Shown: positions 33,845-44,553 of the stretch, in pieces | Position numbering within the stretch: the stretch's first letter is position 1 | Layout of the letters: every line of letters begins with the position of its first letter | Assembly: GCA_029782145.1 (NCBI GenBank) | Contig: JAKOVH010000013.1 | Span: 186,001 to 250,000, forward strand | Direction of reading: 5' to 3' | Length of the DNA stretch: 64,000 bases | Source: Actinomycetes bacterium | GTDB taxonomy: Bacteria; Actinomycetota; Acidimicrobiia; Acidimicrobiales; Acidimicrobilacustridaceae | Notes under the pieces: generated by a model | The model's database searches: none | Seen by the model: the letters and a program-made list of their open reading frames with translations, nothing else | What the model was told of the DNA's origin: nothing | Made by a program: the position numbers and the translations under genes

Positions 33845-36325
33845 TCAGGGCTGGCGTGACAGACGCCGCCGCGCCGCGTTCACGGCCCGCCGGGCGGTCT
33901 GCTCGGCGCCGCCCTGGCTGCGCACCTGCTTGGCCTCCCGCAGGGCCCGGGCCACGGCCCGCACGCCGCGCTCGACCAGCCCGACGCGCGGCGGCTGCTT
34001 CTCCACCGGCTGGTCGGTGAAGGCGTCGGGCGCCCGAGTCGCCTGGCGACAGTAGGCGACGAGAGGCTCGAGCACGCTGCTCCAGTGCAGCTCGTCGGCC
34101 AGCTCCCGTGACGCCTTGGAGCAGGCCGCGGCGAACCCCTCGTCGGTGAGCAGCCGCTCGAGCGCGGCGACGAGCGCGTCGACGTCCTCGGGAGGGACGG
34201 TCAGCCCGAGACCCCGCTCGGTGATGGTGTCGGCCAGGGTGTCGCCCTCGGTGGAGAGCACGGGCAGGCCGCACCACAGGTAGTCGAGGATCCGGGTGCG
34301 GAAGCTGAAGGCGGTCTCGACGTGCTCGTAGTGCGTGCTCACGCCGACGTCGGCGTCGAGCAGGTGGTTCTGGCGCTCGTCGTAGGGCACCCAGCCCTCG
34401 TTGAAGAACACGTGCTCGTCGGTGAGCCCGAGCTGCTCGGCGAGCTGGCGGGCCTCGACCGCCACCCGCATCTGGGGCACGTCGGGGTTGGGGTGCCGGG
34501 TGCCCATGAACACCAGCCGGACGTCGGGCACCGTGGCCCGCACCCGGTCGATCGCCCGGATCAGGGTGAGCGGGTCGAACCAGTTGTAGATGCCGCCACC
34601 CCAGATGACGACCTTGTCGTCCTTGCCGATGCCCGGCACGACCCCCCGCAGGCCGGGCCCGGTGCGGCGCGGCGGCTCGTCCTCCACCCCGAACGGCACC
34701 ACGGCCAGCAAGGAGCGCAGGCTCTCGTCGGCCTCGTAGACGTAGGGGTTGATGCGCTGCAGCGCCGACAGCTGCCCCAGCCAGAAGTCGCGCTGCTTCT
34801 CGCTGGCGCACAGGAAGAAGTCGGCCCGGCGGATCTGCTCGTTCAGGACCCGCACGCTGTGCCCGATGGCGTCGGAGCGCTGCTCGAGGGGCAGGTCCCG
34901 GAACTGCTCGAGCTGCTCGAGCTGGAACGGGTCGTAGAGGTCGGCGACGATGATCCGGTCGGTGGTCTTCACCCACGGGTGCTCGTCGAGCAGGAAGCCC
35001 TGGAACACGATCAGGTCGGCCCACCCGACCATCTCGTGCAGGGAGTCGTCGTCGAAGTGCTCGACCCGGAAGTCGGGGTGGGAGATGCGCACCTCGGCCT
35101 TGCTGACCAGGCGCACCTCGTGCTCGCGGCTGAGGATGCGCGCCATGTGCCAGACCCGGATCGCCGGCCCGGCCATCCGGGGCCGCAGCGTGTCGCCGGT
35201 GGCGATGAGGATGCGCCGCCGCTCGGAGAACACCTCGTCGACGCCGAAGGCCTCCGCCACCGGGCGGAAGGCGTCGGCGAACTCCGCCTCGCCGAGGTTG
35301 GGTTGCAGGGGGAGGCGGAACAGCCGGGTGATCTCGGCATCGGTGCGCAGCCGCCCGGCCTGGATCGCCGCCCGCTGGGCGCGCAGCGCCGGGAGCGCCT
35401 CGGTGAAGGCGTCGATCGCCGACAGGTGGGCGAGCGCGGCCGGGCCGACGGGGAGGGCGTCGCCGATCGGTGCCGGCGGCGCCGCCTGCAGGTCGAGGCC
35501 GTGGCGCTCGACGCCGCCGAGGGCCACGGCCCGCCGGGCGGCCAGCAGCAGCGCCGCCGGCAGCACGTGGGCCAGGTTGGCGTCGTCGTAGTTCTTGTAG
35601 ATGGTGAACAGCGCGTTGCGCTGGAGCAGGAACTGCTCGTAGGCCGGGTGGATCGACCGCATCGAGGCGTGGTGGCGGTGGTAGACGAGCGACGCCGGCT
35701 CGTAGACCACCCGGTGCCCGCCCAGCCACGTGCGCCAGCCCAGGTCGACGTCCTCGAAGAACATGAAGTACCGCTCGTCGAAGCCGCCGAGCTGGTCGAA
35801 CAGCCACCGCGGCATCACCAGCGCGGCACCCGACGCGAACAGCACGTCGTGGGGCTCGTCGAACTGGGGACCGTCGTCGGCGCCCACGTGCAGCTTGTAG
35901 GCCTGGCCGTCGAAGGCCATGGCGGCCGCCGCGAAGTCGATGGTGCGGCCCTCCCAGTCGAGGACCTTCGACGCCACCGCCCCGATGGTGCGGTCGTCGT
36001 TGATGCGGGCCACCGCGGCGCGCAGCCAGGCCTCGTCGGGCCGGGCGTCGTTGTTGAGGAAGGCCACGAAGTCGCCCGACGACGAGGCGACCCCGAGGTT
36101 GCAGCCGCCGGCGAAGCCGAGGTTGCGGGGCGCGGCCACGACGGTGGCGCCGGGGCAGGCAGCGGAGATGGCTTCGACGTCGGCCGCCCCCGCGGTGTTG
36201 TCGACGACCACCACCTCGAGGCGGTCGGCCGGCCAGTCGAGGCCCTCGAGCCCACGCACCGCGGTGATCGTGTCGTCGGCGGAGGCGTAGTTGACCAGCA
36301 CGACCGAGGCCGTGGAGTGCGACAT
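33845..36325 (-). CDS. GT2-GT4 fusion glycosyltransferase
   Basis: An 826-residue bifunctional protein. Seen: an N-terminal GT2 domain (~1-270) with VVLVNYASADDTITAV, VVDNTAGAADVE, AFLNNDARPDEAW and FMFFEDVDLGWRTWLGGH; a linker; a GT4 domain (~395-760) with RPRMAGPAIRVWHMARIL, IWGGGIYNWFDPLTLIRAID and FSFRTRILDYLWCGLPVLST; and a basic helical tail. The GT4 half matches the stand-alone protein at 23517. ATG 36325 has AAGGG five bases upstream. It should add two sugars in succession. Confidence 0.88.
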   Translation of the reverse strand: MSHSTASVVLVNYASADDTITAVRGLEGLDWPADRLEVVVVDNTAGAADVEAISAACPGATVVAAPRNLGFAGGCNLGVASSSGDFVAFLNNDARPDEAWLRAAVARINDDRTIGAVASKVLDWEGRTIDFAAAAMAFDGQAYKLHVGADDGPQFDEPHDVLFASGAALVMPRWLFDQLGGFDERYFMFFEDVDLGWRTWLGGHRVVYEPASLVYHRHHASMRSIHPAYEQFLLQRNALFTIYKNYDDANLAHVLPAALLLAARRAVALGGVERHGLDLQAAPPAPIGDALPVGPAALAHLSAIDAFTEALPALRAQRAAIQAGRLRTDAEITRLFRLPLQPNLGEAEFADAFRPVAEAFGVDEVFSERRRILIATGDTLRPRMAGPAIRVWHMARILSREHEVRLVSKAEVRISHPDFRVEHFDDDSLHEMVGWADLIVFQGFLLDEHPWVKTTDRIIVADLYDPFQLEQLEQFRDLPLEQRSDAIGHSVRVLNEQIRRADFFLCASEKQRDFWLGQLSALQRINPYVYEADESLRSLLAVVPFGVEDEPPRRTGPGLRGVVPGIGKDDKVVIWGGGIYNWFDPLTLIRAIDRVRATVPDVRLVFMGTRHPNPDVPQMRVAVEARQLAEQLGLTDEHVFFNEGWVPYDERQNHLLDADVGVSTHYEHVETAFSFRTRILDYLWCGLPVLSTEGDTLADTITERGLGLTVPPEDVDALVAALERLLTDEGFAAACSKASRELADELHWSSVLEPLVAYCRQATRAPDAFTDQPVEKQPPRVGLVERGVRAVARALREAKQVRSQGGAEQTARRAVNAARRRLSRQP

Positions 36326-36358
36326 GTCAGCCCTTCTCGGTGAGGCGCGTACCGGGCG

Positions 36359-36364
36359 ACCCTA
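36359..36364 (-). promoter_or_regulatory. -10 element (TAGGGT) of the GT2-GT4 gene
   Basis: TAGGGT on the minus strand lies 33 bases before ATG 36325, leaving a short leader with an AAGGG ribosome site. Confidence 0.4.
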
Positions 36365-36382
36365 GCAAGCGCCCCGATCCGC

Positions 36383-37120
36383 TCAGGGCCGCCAGCGGCG
36401 CTGCGCCTCGAAGGTCGCGAGGTGGCCGGCGAAGCGAGCGGGCGGCTCGGGCGCCGATCCGGCGTAGTGGGCGCCGAGCGCCTCCGAGTCGGTGTCGTCG
36501 ACGCCGAGGCGGCGCAGCCGCACTCGGTTGAGCCCGGAGGGCCGGGCCGGCACGCCCTTCACCAGCTCGAAGGGCCGCACGTCGCGCGTGACGGCCGACT
36601 GCATGCCGACCATGGCGCCGGCGCCGACCACGCGCCACTGGTGCACGCTGGCGTTCAGGCCGATGGTGGCGTCGTCGCCCACGGTGACGTGGCCGGCCAG
36701 GCCCACGAAGTTGGAGATGGTGACCCGGTCGCCGATCACGTTGTCGTGGGCCACGTGGGACTTGTCCATCAAGAACACGTCCGAGCCGATCGCCGTCGGG
36801 CGCCGCGTGCCCTGCTGGATCGTGGTCATCTCCCGCACGATGGTGCGGTCGCCGATCTCCACGCCCTCGCCCATGCCGCAGAACCACATGGCGGCGTCGA
36901 GGGCGTCGGCGTCGAGCGGCCGGGTGGGGACCTCCGGCACGACCATGCTCGACACGTCCTCGGCCGTGGTGCCGATCACGCAGTGCGGGCCGATCCAGCA
37001 CCCGTCACCGATGCGGCAGGGGCCGATCACCACGGCGTAGGGCCCGATCACGGTGCCGGCTCCGACCTCCACGTCGGGCGCGACGACGGCGGTGGAGTGG
37101 ATGGCGGGCGGAGGGTTCAC
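36383..37120 (-). CDS. LpxA-like UDP-sugar N/O-acyltransferase
   Basis: A 245-residue left-handed beta-helix acyltransferase. Seen: IHSTAVVAPDVEVGAGTVIG, REMTTIQQGT, the LpxA catalytic-His region LMDKSHVAHDNVIGD, GLAGHVTVGDDATIG, NASVHQWRVVGAGAMVGMQS and a short helical C-terminus. These match LpxA more closely than generic hexapeptide acetyltransferases. LpxA acylates UDP-GlcNAc (or its 3-amino form) for lipid A, unexpected in an actinobacterium. GTG 37120 has AAGGA seven bases upstream; the frame is open to 37195. It diverges from the aminotransferase gene next door. Confidence 0.85.
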   Translation of the reverse strand: MNPPPAIHSTAVVAPDVEVGAGTVIGPYAVVIGPCRIGDGCWIGPHCVIGTTAEDVSSMVVPEVPTRPLDADALDAAMWFCGMGEGVEIGDRTIVREMTTIQQGTRRPTAIGSDVFLMDKSHVAHDNVIGDRVTISNFVGLAGHVTVGDDATIGLNASVHQWRVVGAGAMVGMQSAVTRDVRPFELVKGVPARPSGLNRVRLRRLGVDDTDSEALGAHYAGSAPEPPARFAGHLATFEAQRRWRP

Positions 37121-37183
37121 GGTCTGGTCCTTGCCCCGGCAACCTTCGGTGAGGAGGTTTCCGTTCGGGGCGGGCGCGCTGGG

Positions 37184-37189
37184 TACGCT
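37184..37189 (+). promoter_or_regulatory. Possible -10 element (TACGCT) of the aminotransferase gene
   Basis: TACGCT lies 23 bases before ATG 37213, with AGGAG at 37204-37208 as ribosome site. Confidence 0.35.
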
Positions 37190-37212
37190 CACCACATTAT
37201 GGCGAGGAGCAG

Positions 37213-38325
37213 ATGAGCGGCATCGAGGTGCCCGTCACCGCGGTGAGGCTCGGGCAGGAGGAGGAGCAGCTCGTCCTGTCGGTCCTCCGTTCCGGGCACC
37301 TGGCCCAGGGCCCGATGGTCGAGCGGCTCGAGGCTCAGTTCCGGGAGCTCACGGGGACGGCGCACGCGGTCGCCGTCGACAACGGCACCACCGCACTCGT
37401 CGCCGCCTTCCAGGCGGTGGGCCTGCAGCCCGGCGACGAGGTCGTCACGAGCCCGTTCACGTTCGTCGCCACGGTGAACGCCGCCCTCGAGGCCGGGGCC
37501 ATCGTCCGGTTCGCCGACATCGGGCTCGACGACTTCGCCCTCTCCCCGTCACTGGTCGAGGGGTGCATCACCGGTCGCACGCGCGCCCTCGTGCCGGTGC
37601 ACCTCTACGGCCAGGCTGCCGACATGACGGCGTTGGCCCCGCTCGCCGCCCGCCACGGCCTCGCCGTCGTGGAGGACGCCGCCCAGGCCCACGGGGCCAC
37701 GATCGGCGGGCGGCCGGTGGGCTCGTTCGGCGTCGGCTGCTTCTCCCTCTACGCCACCAAGAACGTCACCACCGGCGAGGGCGGGATGATCACCACCGAC
37801 GACGACGGCCTCGCCGACCGCCTCCGGCTGCTCCGCAACCAGGGCATGCGGGCCCGCTACGAGTACGAGCTCGCCGGCCACAACTACCGCATGACCGACC
37901 TGCAGGCCGCCGTCGGCATCCCCCAGATGGCCCGCCTCGACGAGCTCACCGAGCGCCGCCGGGCCAACGCCGCGGCGCTCACCGAGGGCCTGGCCGACCT
38001 CGACGGCCTCGTGGTCCCTCGAGAGATGGCCGGTCGCCGGCACGTGTACCACCAGTACACCGTCCGGGTCACGGCCGACGCGCCCCTCGACCGCGACGCC
38101 CTGGCGAAGGCGCTGGCCGGCGCAGGAGTCGGCTCCGGCGTGTACTACCCGCGGGCCGTGTACGACTACGACTGCTACCGGGGCCACCCCGGCGTCGTCG
38201 TCGACCACTGCCCCGGGGCCGAGGCGGCCGCCCGGGAGGTGCTCAGCCTGCCGGTGCACCCCCACCTCACCTCGGTCGACGTGGAGCGGGTGATCGCCGC
38301 CGTGCGCCGCGCCTTCGGAGCCTGA
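37213..38325 (+). CDS. DegT/DnrJ/EryC1/StrS-family sugar aminotransferase
   Basis: A 370-residue PLP enzyme that adds an amino group to a keto-sugar nucleotide. Seen: GPMVERLEAQFRELTG, VDNGTTALVAAFQAVGLQPG, SPFTFVATVNAALEAGA, VHLYGQAADM, VEDAAQAHGA, the PLP lysine in FSLYATKNVTTGEGGM and GHNYRMTDLQAAVG. It lies between the LpxA-like gene and a GT4, with an oxidoreductase just after. This combination resembles the GnnA/GnnB pathway that makes UDP-GlcNAc3N, but WbpE- or FdtB-type roles are equally compatible with the sequence. Confidence 0.9.
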   Translation: MSGIEVPVTAVRLGQEEEQLVLSVLRSGHLAQGPMVERLEAQFRELTGTAHAVAVDNGTTALVAAFQAVGLQPGDEVVTSPFTFVATVNAALEAGAIVRFADIGLDDFALSPSLVEGCITGRTRALVPVHLYGQAADMTALAPLAARHGLAVVEDAAQAHGATIGGRPVGSFGVGCFSLYATKNVTTGEGGMITTDDDGLADRLRLLRNQGMRARYEYELAGHNYRMTDLQAAVGIPQMARLDELTERRRANAAALTEGLADLDGLVVPREMAGRRHVYHQYTVRVTADAPLDRDALAKALAGAGVGSGVYYPRAVYDYDCYRGHPGVVVDHCPGAEAAAREVLSLPVHPHLTSVDVERVIAAVRRAFGA

Positions 38326-38329
38326 GCCC

Positions 38330-39514
38330 GTGCGCGTCGCCGTCGTCAACGCGTTCTTCCCACCCCGTGCCGGCGGGAGCGCGCACCTCAGCGAGGCGTT
38401 GGCCCGCCACGTCGCCGAGGCGGGCCACGAGGTCCTCGTCATCACGGCCACGTTCGGCGACGCGCCCGTCGACGACCGCAGCGGGCCGTACCGGGTGGTC
38501 CGCCTCCGCAGCTTCGCGCCCGAGACCAGGCTGGCGTTCAACTACGACATACCGTTCACGGCCTCACCGGGCAACGCCCGGCGGGTGTTCCGGCTGCTCG
38601 ACGAGTTCGCTCCCGACGTGGTGCACGAGCACGGCCAGTTCTTCGACCTGAGCTGGCTCACCACCTTGTGGGCCCGCTCGCGGCGCGTGCCGATCGTACT
38701 GTCGGTGCACACGCGGCTGATCAGCCCGAGCGCCGCCCACGGCGCCGTCATGGCGGCCGGTGACCTGAGCGTCGTGCGGGCGGTCACCCGAGCCGCCCGG
38801 CCCTGGGTCGTGGCCGTCGACGGGCCGGTCCACGAGTACGTCGCCAGGCGCTACGGGCTGCCCGAGTCGCGCATCGTCGACATCCCCGTGGGCATCGAGA
38901 CCGATCGCTTCGCCGGCGGCGACGGTGCCGCGGTGCGCGCCCGGCTCGGGATCGGCGAACGCCCCATGATCCTGTCGCTCGGCCACGTGATCCCCCTCCG
39001 GGACCGCCTCGCCCTCGTGGACGCGGTGCCCCACCTGCTCGCCCGGGTGCCCGACCTGGCCGTGGTCGTGGTCGGCCACGTGTACGACGACCGCTTCCTG
39101 CAGCGCGCCCGTGCGCTCGGGGTCGAGGGCGCCCTCGTCGTGACCGGAGGCGTGCCCAAGCACGAGGTGCCGGACTACGCCGCCGCGGCCGACGTCGAGG
39201 CCCACGACCTGCAGGGCATCGGGTTCGGCACGGCGAGCCTGGAGATGCTCGCCGCCGGCGTGCCGGTGGTGACCACCGCTGAGCCGGACAACTACCCCAC
39301 GGCGCGCCTCGTCGACGGGGAGAGCGTCGTGCTGGCCCGCTCCGACCAGCCGGCGGTGCTGGCCGAGGCGTTCCTCCGCGTCCTCACCGACCCCGAGCTG
39401 GGGGCCCGCCTGTCGGAGGGTGGCCGCGCCCTCATCCGTGACCACTTCTCGATGGACGCGGTGGCCGAGCAGCACGTCGCGCTCTACCGCCGCGCCCAGG
39501 CCGAGGTGGTCTGA
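38330..39514 (+). CDS. Family 4 glycosyltransferase
   Basis: A 394-residue GT-B enzyme. Seen: VVNAFFPPRAGGSAHLSEAL, HEHGQFFDLSWL, VDIPVGIETDRF, ILSLGHVIPLRDRLALVDAV in the donor domain, and IGFGTASLEMLAAGVPVVTT near the usual E-x7-E site, where the first Glu is replaced (GFGTASLE). GTG 38330 lies four bases after the aminotransferase stop. It probably transfers the amino sugar made by its neighbours. Confidence 0.85.
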   Translation: MRVAVVNAFFPPRAGGSAHLSEALARHVAEAGHEVLVITATFGDAPVDDRSGPYRVVRLRSFAPETRLAFNYDIPFTASPGNARRVFRLLDEFAPDVVHEHGQFFDLSWLTTLWARSRRVPIVLSVHTRLISPSAAHGAVMAAGDLSVVRAVTRAARPWVVAVDGPVHEYVARRYGLPESRIVDIPVGIETDRFAGGDGAAVRARLGIGERPMILSLGHVIPLRDRLALVDAVPHLLARVPDLAVVVVGHVYDDRFLQRARALGVEGALVVTGGVPKHEVPDYAAAADVEAHDLQGIGFGTASLEMLAAGVPVVTTAEPDNYPTARLVDGESVVLARSDQPAVLAEAFLRVLTDPELGARLSEGGRALIRDHFSMDAVAEQHVALYRRAQAEVV

Positions 39515-39562
39515 CGGCCCCGAGCGGGCCTCACGTCACCACCGGCGGCCCCACCCCGGTGG

Positions 39563-39568
39563 TAGCGT
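39563..39568 (+). promoter_or_regulatory. -10 element (TAGCGT), leaderless
   Basis: TAGCGT ends eight bases before ATG 39577, without a ribosome site. Confidence 0.5.
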
Positions 39569-39576
39569 CGGCGCAG

Positions 39577-40554
39577 ATGTCCTCCCCCCTTCGAGTCGCC
39601 CTCGTCGGCTCCGGTGCCATGGGCGGGCTGCACGCCCGGGTGCTGAGCCAGAGCATCCAGACCGAGCTCGCCGTGGTGGTCGACCCCGACGCCGACCGGG
39701 GCACGGCGGTGGCCGAGGCCTGGGGGTCGAAGTGGCTGCCGCACCTCGACGGCTTCACCGGGCTCGACGCCGTCGTGATCGCCTCGCCGACGCCCACCCA
39801 CACCGAGTGGGCGGTGGCCGCCCTGGAGGCCGGCGTGCCCACGCTGGTGGAGAAGCCGGTGAGCGAGGCCCTGGCCGAGACGGAGGCGCTGGTCGCCCTG
39901 GCCGAGCGGCTCGACGTGCCGCTCATGTGCGGCCTGCTCGAGCGGTTCAACCCCGCGGTCATGAAGATGCACGAGATCGTGGAGGAGCCGCTGCACCTCA
40001 ACGTGCTGCGCCACTCGCCCCACACGCCCCGCATCGCCACCGGTGTGGTGTTCGACCTGTCCGTCCACGACGTCGACCTCGCCGTGCGCCTGGCGGACCA
40101 GCAACCCGAGCGGGTGTCGGCGCACCTGTCGGCCTGCCACCCGGCCTCGCCGCCGGGCTCGGAGGACGTGGCCGAGGTCCTGCTCACCTTCCCCTCGGGC
40201 ATGGTGGCGGCCCTGTCCGCCAGCCGGGTGTCGCAGCGCAAGCTCCGTCAGCTCCAGGTCGCCGAACCGACCCGGCTGGTCGAGGTCGACCTCCTGCGGC
40301 GCGACATCACCGTGTACCACCACGTCACCGAGGACTTCTTCGCCGGCCGCACGACGGGCTACCGCCAGCAGACCGTCATCGACATCCCGGCGATCCTCGA
40401 CGCCCGCGAGCCGCTCGCCGCCCAGCTCGCCCACTTCGTCGACATCGCCACGGGCAGGGCCGACCACGAGGCCGAGCGCCGCACCATCCTGGCGCCGCAC
40501 CGGGTGCTCGAGCAGGTTCGGGTGGCCGCCGAGCGCCACACCCGCCCGGTCTGA
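39577..40554 (+). CDS. Gfo/Idh/MocA-family sugar-nucleotide oxidoreductase
   Basis: A 325-residue NAD(P)-dependent oxidoreductase. Seen: the Rossmann motif VALVGSGAMGGLHARVLS, ASPTPTHTEWAVAALEAGVP, the family EKPVSEALAETEAL with the conserved EKP lysine, and FDLSVHDVDLAVRL carrying the catalytic His/Asp. It would oxidise a UDP-sugar to the 3-keto form used by the aminotransferase upstream, as GnnA or WbpB do. ATG 39577 is set by the Rossmann strand and the TAGCGT box. It converges on meaB with a 13-base gap. Confidence 0.87.
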   Translation: MSSPLRVALVGSGAMGGLHARVLSQSIQTELAVVVDPDADRGTAVAEAWGSKWLPHLDGFTGLDAVVIASPTPTHTEWAVAALEAGVPTLVEKPVSEALAETEALVALAERLDVPLMCGLLERFNPAVMKMHEIVEEPLHLNVLRHSPHTPRIATGVVFDLSVHDVDLAVRLADQQPERVSAHLSACHPASPPGSEDVAEVLLTFPSGMVAALSASRVSQRKLRQLQVAEPTRLVEVDLLRRDITVYHHVTEDFFAGRTTGYRQQTVIDIPAILDAREPLAAQLAHFVDIATGRADHEAERRTILAPHRVLEQVRVAAERHTRPV

Positions 40555-40567
40555 CGCTCGCCGCTGC

Positions 40568-41553
40568 TCAGCGGCCGCCGAAGAGATCGAGGAGCTGACG
40601 AGCGGCGCCGGTGGGGGTCACCCGGCCGGCGGCGACCTCGGCCTCGGCCAGGGGCAGCTGCCGCCGCACCGCCGGGTCCTGCCGGAACCGCTCGATCAGC
40701 GTGTCGCCGATCTCGCTCCACAGCCAGGCCGTCGCCTGCTGTGCTCGAGCGTCGGCCAGCTCGCCGTCGGCCGCCACCGCCGTGCAGAAGCGCTCGATCG
40801 CCTGCCACACCTCGGTGATCCCGGTGCCGGCCAGGGCCGACACCGCGAGCACCTCGGTGGCCCACGACCGCCACTTGGGCCGCAGCAGGTGCACGGCGCT
40901 CGCGTAGTCGGCCCGGGTGCGCCCGGCGGCGGCGGCGAGGTCGCCGTCAGCCTTGTTCACGATGACGAGGTCGGCCAGCTCCATGATCCCGCGCTTGATG
41001 CCCTGCAGCTCGTCGCCGCCACCCGGGGCGACCAGCAGGGCGAACAGGTCGACCATGTCGGCGACCGCCACCTCGGACTGGCCCACGCCGATGGTCTCGA
41101 CCACCACGACGTCGAACCCGGCCGCCTCGCACAGCAGCATCGCCTCACGGGTGCGCCGGGCCACGCCGCCGAGGTGGCCTCCGCCCGGCGAGGGCCGGAT
41201 GAACGCCTCGGGGCGATGCGAGAGCTCGGCCATGCGGGTCTTGTCACCGAGGATCGACCCGCCCGAGCGGCGGCTCGACGGGTCGACGGCCAGCACCGCC
41301 AGGCGGTGGCCCTGGTCGATGACGTGCACGCCGAACGCCTCGATGAACGTGGACTTGCCCACGCCCGGCGGGCCGGAGATGCCGATGCGCGTGGCCCCGC
41401 CGGTGCGGGCCAGCAACGCCTCGAGGACCTCGTCGGCCAGCTGGCGATGGTCGAGCCGGGTCGACTCGGTGAGGGTGATGGCTCGCGCCAGCGACCGGCG
41501 GTCGCCGCCGCGGATCCCTTCGACGAGGGCGTCGGCGCGGTCGAGCGCCCGCG

Positions 41554-41557
<4 letters not shown>
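40568..41557 (-). CDS. meaB: Methylmalonyl-CoA mutase-associated GTPase MeaB
   Basis: A 329-residue G3E-type GTPase that protects and reloads adenosylcobalamin in methylmalonyl-CoA mutase. Seen: Walker [36 protein letters not shown] (the family signature), [20 protein letters not shown] and the guanine motif NKADGD. GTG 41557 overlaps the mutase stop (GTGA), so the two are co-translated. Confidence 0.95.
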
Positions 41558-43710
<2,153 letters not shown>

Positions 43711-43716
43711 GGTCCA

Positions 43717-43722
43717 AGACTA
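43717..43722 (-). promoter_or_regulatory. -10 element (TAGTCT) of mutase, leaderless
   Basis: TAGTCT on the minus strand ends six bases before GTG 43710. Confidence 0.5.
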
Positions 43723-43755
43723 AGAGGACGGCCTCGGGGGTGTCATGCTGACGCC

Positions 43756-44553
43756 GTGCCCCCCGGTCCCGCCGCGCCGTGTGAGCCCGTGCTCGCCTTC
43801 GAGGCGGTGCGGGTGACCACCGACGACGGCGCCGAGCTGCTCCACGGGGTCGACGCGGCGGTCTGCCCGGGCACGGTGACCGTGCTGGCCGGGCCGTCCG
43901 GGGCGGGCAAGTCCACCCTCCTGCGGCTCGGGAACCGGCTCGAGGTGCCGTCACACGGCGTCGTGCGGTTCCACGGTCGCGACGTCGCCGACCTCGACCC
44001 CCTGGAGCTGCGGCGCCGGGTGGGCATGGTGTTCCAGAAGCCCGTGGTCTTCGCCGGGACCGTGCGGGAGAACCTCCACGTGGCCGACGCCCACGCCGAC
44101 GACCTGTCGCTCGGGCGGGTGCTCGAGCGGGTGGGGCTGGGGGTCGCGCTGCTCGACCGGCAGGCCGATGACCTCTCGGGCGGCGAGGCCCAGCGGATGT
44201 GCATCGCCCGGGCCCTGCTGACCCGGCCCGAGGTGCTGCTCATGGACGAGCCCACGTCGTCGCTCGACCCCGCGAACCGGCGTGCCGTGGAGGCCCTGGC
44301 CCGTGAGCTGGCGGCGGAGGGGCTGGGCATCTGCTGGGTGAGCCACGACCTCGACCAGGTCCGCCGCCTCACCGACCGGGTCGTGGTGCTCGTCGAGGGG
44401 CGGGTGGCCGACGCTCATGAGGCGGCGCGGTACCTGGGTGCGGGTGACGCTCGCGGTGCGGACGATGCCGGCACGGCGCGTGACGCTCGCGGTGGCGACG
44501 ATGCCGGCGCGGCGGGTGACGCCGGTGGTCGGGCGGGGGAGCGGCCGGCGTGA
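43756..44553 (+). CDS. fetA: FetA-like ABC transporter ATPase
   Basis: A 265-residue ATPase. Seen: Walker A GPSGAGKSTLLRL, Q-loop VGMVFQKPVVFAGTVRENL, signature LSGGEAQRMCIARALL, Walker B VLLMDEPTSSLDP and SHDLDQVRRL. It pairs with the FetB/YbbM-type permease that overlaps its stop, a system linked to iron efflux and oxidative stress in E. coli. The last 35 residues are Gly/Ala/Asp/Arg low-complexity sequence coded by a 36-bp tandem repeat, outside the ATPase domain. GTG 43756 precedes the first strand by 13 residues. Confidence 0.82.
   Translation: MPPGPAAPCEPVLAFEAVRVTTDDGAELLHGVDAAVCPGTVTVLAGPSGAGKSTLLRLGNRLEVPSHGVVRFHGRDVADLDPLELRRRVGMVFQKPVVFAGTVRENLHVADAHADDLSLGRVLERVGLGVALLDRQADDLSGGEAQRMCIARALLTRPEVLLMDEPTSSLDPANRRAVEALARELAAEGLGICWVSHDLDQVRRLTDRVVVLVEGRVADAHEAARYLGAGDARGADDAGTARDARGGDDAGAAGDAGGRAGERPA
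44444..44531 (+). repeat. 36-bp tandem repeat inside fetA 3' end
   Basis: GTGACGCTCGCGGTG begins at 44444 and again at 44480, with a partial third unit at 44516. Units are 36 bp (12 codons), so gain or loss keeps the reading frame. Confidence 0.8.

Noticed and set aside
34322..36343. Long open frame on the plus strand opposite the GT2-GT4 gene
   Set aside because: It is antisense to a well-supported gene, has no recognisable motifs, and is rich in Val/Gly/His/Arg as expected from the complement of GC-rich coding DNA.
36383..37120. LpxA-like gene as proof of an LPS-bearing outer membrane
   Set aside because: No lpxC, lpxD, lpxB, lpt or bam genes are visible, and the surrounding genes fit an actinobacterial wall polymer.
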